Shown piece by piece: positions 59,206 to 64,000 of a stretch of 64,000 nucleotides of DNA (position 1 is the stretch's first letter; the number at the start of each line of letters is the position of its first letter). Source of the DNA: Corallochytrium limacisporum (Eukaryota > Opisthokonta); contig PDIP01000072.1 in assembly GCA_002811645.1 (NCBI GenBank), positions 1 through 64,000 on the forward strand, given 5' to 3'. Position numbers and translations under genes: made by a program. The notes beneath the pieces are model-generated. The model made no database searches, was not told the DNA's origin, and saw nothing but the letters and a program-made list of their open reading frames with translations.

Positions 59206-60279
59206 GGGCCCAGCTGCCGAAGTGTTGCCATGCAATTTGCTAGACCCTTGCACCAAATCGTGGCATCAGAAGTGGCTGAAAATCCGGATGCCCCGGCCCC
59301 TGTCCATTAGCCGGCCTCTTCCTCGGTGAACCACCGTAATCATCCCGAGGACAAAGGACCGCCTGAAAAAAAAGAGCAAGGATGTGCCAATTGACCTGCA
59401 GAATCCTTGGCGTTGCGATGGAGGGTTTCTGCCGCCCATTATCCTGCCCCATTTAGGCATGCTGAGCGCCTTTGCTGTTCATCGTATTGGCAAAAAAGAT
59501 GGTGGGGTACAGAAAGCGTTTGTGAACTTTTGAGGGCGAAACAGACCTGTGTGTCGCTGTACAACTATGCACAAGTTACGAGCGCTTGGGCCATGGCTTA
59601 AACCATCTCTCAGCCATGGTTAACCAGGGCATCAAAACTCCCTCAGTGCAGATCTTCTGCTGACGGGTGATGTTTAAAGCCTCCTGCATCTCCATCATGG
59701 AAACATTGTCCGTGCCGCACCGTAGCCGGCAGGCAAGCTCGGGATATCATCAGCTGAATACATAGATTACCAACCGCCTAGTGAATAAGTACACCTATCT
59801 GAGGCAATGAAACGAATCGGCTCTCAAGATCGAGCAGGGAGCACCGCCACAAGGCGCCGAAGCCCCTCCCGTAACCAACACCCACGGGGCACCCGCCGGC
59901 TGGCCCGCTGGAGGGAGGGGGAGGGAGGCGATTTGCATTGTGCGCCGAAGGCTTTTACATTTTTGCAGGTACGCACACTGCGGGTTCCCAGCTGCCTCCC
60001 ACTTACTTGACCACCAATCTCACTGTGCTCGGCGGACTGGTGCCCCACTGACCACTTGCACCTGGTGTGCACACATCCACCGGTCGGCCAAGCGATGCTG
60101 GTATAGATTCACTTCACCATGGCATACTGGTGGATCATGGGGGTTTGTAGCACCGCCCACGGCACGAGAACTGGGCCCCATCTGAAGAAAAACATCAATC
60201 TCCCGGTTCTGATACGGAGTTGTCCTGATCAGTGTGCTGCCCCAAAACCCATCCATCAAAACACCGCCCCACCCTCCCA

Positions 60280-60368
60280 CTTCCCTCTCACGGACAAACA
60301 ACACACACGCATCCCTTGCCTTTGTCCGCTTGGCTTTATATATCCCCCCCCCCCGGTGGCCGGGAGCC
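60280..60368. repeat. 90-bp direct repeat, copy A
   Basis: Starts CTTCCCTCTCACGG, contains CTTTATATATC before a C run and ends GGTGGCCGGGAGCC. It is identical to copy B at 60541-60630 except for C-run length. Confidence 0.9.
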
Positions 60369-60540
60369 TTCCTTTCCCGCTCCGGGGGAAGGGTGTTCCT
60401 CTCGGTTTTGGTGACCCCTCTCTCCCGGGAGATGGAGGCGCAAAGGAAGGGTACCCAACGGGCACACGACCCCTCTCCCTTATTTTTTTTTCTTTGTTTT
60501 TGGCTCGCCTCCTCCTGCCCTTTAGGCGCCCCCCCCCCCC

Positions 60541-60630
60541 CTTCCCTCTCACGGACAAACAACACACACGCATCCCTTGCCTTTGTCCGCTTGGCTTTAT
60601 ATATCCCCCCCCCCCCGGTGGCCGGGAGCC
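60541..60630. repeat. 90-bp direct repeat, copy B
   Basis: Second copy, 261 bp downstream in the same orientation, one C longer in the homopolymer. It is followed by a T run where copy A continues with unique sequence. Confidence 0.9.
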
Positions 60631-61498
60631 TTTTTTTTTTTTTTTTTTTTGGGGCCCCCCCCCCCCCCCCTTGGGGGCCCCCCCCCCCCGGGTCCCTTCT
60701 TTCTGCCAAACACACACACACACACACCGACCGTCCGTACGCGGTTTGTTTACCACCCTTTTTTCCAAGGGGCCGTCTTTTCCTTTTCTTTTGATTTTTT
60801 TTTCTGGGGTCCTGGGCGTATTTTCTTTTTTTATTTGGGCGGCCCTTTATTGTTTTTACGGATATTTTTTTTTTCTTTTTGCCTATGCCTCCCATCGCCT
60901 CTCTCCCAACTTTGCCCGCCGGTACTCCGCCCGCCCCGCCGCCCAGCTTTTTTTCATTGTTCCCGGGAAAGAAGGGGGGATCTCCCTCTCTCTCCCTCTC
61001 TCTCTCTCGCTGTCGCGGAAATTAGACTCCCAAATCTCCGGTACAGGCTCCGTACCTAATTGCCCTCCGCCCCACCCGCAGCAGCCACCGCCCTGTTTGT
61101 TGCGCACTCCTACTCTAAAAATAAAAAAATAGATCCCCCTTCCCCGACCTCAGGTTTTTCTCACACCAGAACACCGAACCGTTGGGTGAGACGGAACCCC
61201 ACCACCACCAAACCTCCCCTCCCCCCCCCTCACTCCGCTCCCTTTACCTTCTCTCCCGTCCCTCTCTCTCTGGCCTGACACGCATACATTAGCTACCGAG
61301 CGATGAACGTCGGGGGAGTGGAGGTTGCCTGAACCCCTCCTCCTTCCCTGCCTCCCTCTTTCTGATACGCGCGGGGATATTCTCGGTTGAGCTCTTGGTT
61401 TCGGCCGTTCAGTCTTTTTAGCCCGTCTTGGGCGCATGTGTGTGTGTGTTTTGTGTGTTTTCTTCTTTCCTTTTCTTTCTTTTGGTGCTATTTTATCT

Positions 61499-61527
61499 TG
61501 CTCTCTCTCTCTCTCTCTCTCTCTCTT
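61499..61527. repeat. CT microsatellite
   Basis: About 14 uninterrupted CT units. Confidence 0.85.
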
Positions 61528-62405
61528 CCCGTTCTTTTTTTAGTTTTGTTGTTGTTGTTGATGATAAGAACCGGACGGTGGTAAAGGGGAGAAGGAAGGG
61601 AGGGGGGGGCGGGGGTTTAGAAAAAAGGGGGTTTGCTGAACCATATCGTTTTCGCCCTGTTGTGTAGTTTACCTGAAACATAACCCTCCCTCTCGCTCTT
61701 CTCTCTCTCTCTCTCTTTTGACATTTCCCGCTACCCAGAAGGGGGAGAGGCGGGGGATATTTTTGGCACTTGCCACTGTTGCTCCTACCCGAACGTCACA
61801 AGCAACGTTGTCTTAGTATAAATCCTTCGGTATCAAAACACATCACTCCAGCAGCACACACGGAACCGTTCTTTGCGAACCCCCCCCGGGGGGGGGGTAC
61901 GGAGAGTTTTTGTCTTCGAAAGGCGACGCGGAGCCCAGGCTCCCCTTTTGCCTTGCTTCCCTTTTTCATTTGTTTGTTGTCTCAAACGTTCCATACTCAA
62001 TGTACTGTACCCGGGGACAGGTCCCCCCCCCCCAACCAGCACTCTCCGTTCTGTGCCTCTCTCTCTCTCTCCCGGTGGCGGCCGAGCTTCCGTCATCGCT
62101 GGCTGGAGCTTTGGCTTTTGGGGACCCGGCCAAAACAAAAAAGAAATTGGGCGGATTACCTCACAGCCACTCTCTTCCCCCCTTTTCCTTGGCCCGGTTG
62201 GCACGGAACCCGCCAATTAAAGAAAAGGGGAGAAAACAAAAACCGGGACAAAAAATAACCTGCAACAATCCTTCACGAACAAAAGTAGACCGACCACCAA
62301 GCTGGGCACTACACACTGAGACAACCCCCCCAAAAATTCCCAGCCCGACACAGCGGGGGGGGGCCAGGGGGGTGTCCCTGGGCGAGAAGGCTTAACCACC
62401 CACCC

Positions 62406-62584
62406 NNNNNNNNNNNNNNNNNNNNNNNNNNNNNNNNNNNNNNNNNNNNNNNNNNNNNNNNNNNNNNNNNNNNNNNNNNNNNNNNNNNNNNNNNNNNNNN
62501 NNNNNNNNNNNNNNNNNNNNNNNNNNNNNNNNNNNNNNNNNNNNNNNNNNNNNNNNNNNNNNNNNNNNNNNNNNNNNNNNNNNN
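62406..62584. other. Assembly gap
   Basis: About 180 Ns, nearly the same length as the gap at 47424 and likewise flanked by C-rich sequence; probably a placeholder or homopolymer-stalled gap. Confidence 0.99.
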
Positions 62585-63865
62585 CCTCCCGCCTCCTCCT
62601 CCCTTCCCTCTCTCCCTTTCCCGGCCGCCCCGCTGGGAAGGGGGGGTTTCCTTTGCGGGCGTTGGAGACGGAGCGCCACCTCGGAATGGAACTGCGGCAC
62701 GCTGCCACAGTCACCGAAAGCAAGCGGCAATGAATGAATTTTACAATTATCATAGAAATTTATGATATACAATCTCAATAGTAAGATAAGAATAAGCCGC
62801 TTTGGGGAGGAGTCGTGGGACTTCGTGCCCACTGCCAGCCGCCAGGCGGGCCTAAAAAAATTGAACCCCCAACCCAACCCAACCCTGCCCCGGGAACGGA
62901 GGAGGCTGACTTCCAGCCAAAGCGAAGCGGGGCACCGCAAAACGGTAAAAAAAAAAAAACAAAAAGAAAAAAAAAAGGAAAAAAAAGTCTTGGGGCGGTC
63001 GGTCGGTGGTTGGGTTGGTTGGGAAGTGGTTTGGTGGGTTTTACGGGGTAAGGTAGGTTTTGGGTGTTCGCGGGTGCTGGCTGGCTGGCACGGCTGTGTG
63101 TGTGTGTGCGTGCGGTTGGGTCCCCCCCCCCGTTCTCTCTCCCTTGGCTGGTCACCAAAGCGGGTTGGAGCCCTATCCCAAACTTCCGCTTTCTTTGGCC
63201 TTTAGCCCCCTTTTATTTGCCCTGCCCCCTCTACCTCTCCCTATTCTTTTTTGGGTGTGTGTATAATTCCTTTCATTTTTATTTTTGTTGTTGTGTTGCG
63301 GGTTGTTGGGTGGTGGTGCATTGTTGGATCATGTGGATCAGTGCGTACCTTTGTCCGCTACCTTCGAAGCTGGGGCCCCCATTTTTTTTTGTTGGTCCCA
63401 GTTTTTGCAGCGGTGGTTGATCCGATGCGATCCGTTTTGGTTCGATAGGTTAACTGCCCAGACTTTACGTCTCAAGTGTTTACACTCCACTCCGGTTGGC
63501 CAGTAGCAAAAGCACCGGGTAGGTGCGCTCTGACACCGTCAACAGTCGACGGCGACGACACACTTGTCTTGTGCTTGGTCCTCAGCATAACATTCGATGC
63601 AATGTCTCCAGATCTTTGCTGCTTCTCACAACGTGTCTTTGGCACCGTAGGTTATCTTCGGATCCCTTCCGTCGGAATCAAGTACGTACGGACCCCAGTT
63701 GGGTACTTGACGCAGACCGGCAAGATACCCTACGGCCTGTCCCCGGCCACCTCTATGTGACCATAAAACAAAAAGGACTTTAGAGCTCCCTTTTGTTTTT
63801 TTGTTTTAACATTTCTCGATCTTAGCACCTTAGTGTATCACTTCATTTCCTTTGCAACAGCAACC

Positions 63866-64000
63866 ATGGCTCCCCCTAAGTACGGCGATCTCGGCAAGGC
63901 TGCCAAGGATCTGTTTGGCAAGCAGTACAACCCCGGTGAGGCCAAGCTTGAGCTGAACACCCAGACCAGCCAGGGTGTCGGCATCAAGTCCAACGGTTCC
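63866..64000 (+). CDS. Voltage-dependent anion channel (mitochondrial porin), 5' part
   Basis: The first 45 codons run off the window. The start MAPPKYGDLGKAAKDLFGKQY is the N-terminal helix of VDAC/porin (MA.P..y.DLGK.a.Dl..k.y), followed by the first beta strands (KLELNTQTSQGVGIKSNGS). VDAC forms the 19-strand barrel that passes metabolites across the mitochondrial outer membrane. The ATG sits in a favourable context (CAACCATGG). Biased codons indicate strong expression. The remaining about 240 residues lie outside the window. Confidence 0.9.
   Translation, partial: MAPPKYGDLGKAAKDLFGKQYNPGEAKLELNTQTSQGVGIKSNGS

Larger units (their letters stand above)
59206..63865. other. 4.7-kb low-complexity spacer with gap and duplication
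   Basis: No gene can be supported between THOC1 and VDAC. Features are a 90-bp direct repeat pair (60280-60368, 60541-60630), long C and T runs (60530-60541 and 60631-60686), CT tracts (60983-61010 and 61499-61527) and a stretch of Ns. Long frames here (for example 60119-61132) are low-complexity Pro/Phe/Leu sequence. Confidence 0.5.

Noticed and set aside
60119-61132. 337-codon frame in the 59-64-kb spacer
   Set aside because: Built from C and T homopolymers and the 90-bp duplication; Pro/Phe/Leu low complexity.
62217-62940. Frames running through the second stretch of Ns
   Set aside because: Same gap artefact.

Overview
The window is the left end of a eukaryotic chromosome. It opens with short degenerate CCCTAA-type telomere repeats, then about 9 kb of gene-poor subtelomere, then a housekeeping region that runs off the right edge inside a mitochondrial porin (VDAC) gene. 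Genes are nearly all single uninterrupted reading frames (the longest is 1869 codons), with AATAAA signals after some stops and a TATTTAAG-like box 75-145 nt upstream of many ATGs. A mitochondrial-type homocitrate synthase (alpha-aminoadipate lysine route), FATP, UGGT, an SMP-C2 tether, NC2-beta and THOC1 point to a unicellular opisthokont. A Corallochytrium-like holozoan or an early fungus would fit; this placement is inference. Two stretches of Ns (47424-47603, 62406-62584) sit in homopolymer-rich spacers, so this is a scaffolded draft.

Layout. (1) 1-8.3 kb, subtelomere: a type II membrane protein with a Cys-rich ectodomain, a small secreted six-cysteine peptide, a short protein built of exact 9-residue Asn-led repeats, and a secreted fibro-slime protein. 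(2) 9.2-16.2 kb: fatty-acid transport protein/acyl-CoA synthetase, an ankyrin protein, a small multi-TM protein, and a cyclic-nucleotide-binding-like domain joined to a carrier-like C-terminus. (3) 16.3-20 kb: spacer without genes. (4) 20-29.7 kb: five genes, four encoding predicted ER or nuclear-envelope membrane proteins (C2-C2-VASt-TM, a CLCC1-like four-TM protein, SMP-C2, a LAP1/torsin-like single-TM protein), plus the METTL18 histidine methyltransferase. (5) 31-41 kb: homocitrate synthase, UGGT and an ALDH3-type aldehyde dehydrogenase. (6) 41-44.5 kb: microsatellite-rich spacer. (7) 44.6-59.2 kb: CDGSH-CDGSH-glutamate-synthase-like fusion, pirin, NC2-beta, two tandem ABM-domain monooxygenase-like genes, ribosomal eS17, a BTB protein and THOC1. 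(8) 59.2-63.9 kb: low-complexity spacer with a 90-bp duplication and a gap, then the VDAC start.

Themes. Lipid transfer, ER quality control and fatty-acid activation are heavily represented (FATP, VASt protein, SMP tether, UGGT). Three matrix or mitochondrial enzymes carry plausible presequences (homocitrate synthase, ALDH, CDGSH-GltS), and VDAC is an outer-membrane porin. Genes often converge with only about 80-240 bp between stop codons, while divergent promoters are separated by larger spacers. No tRNA, rRNA, CRISPR array or intact transposon was recognised by eye.
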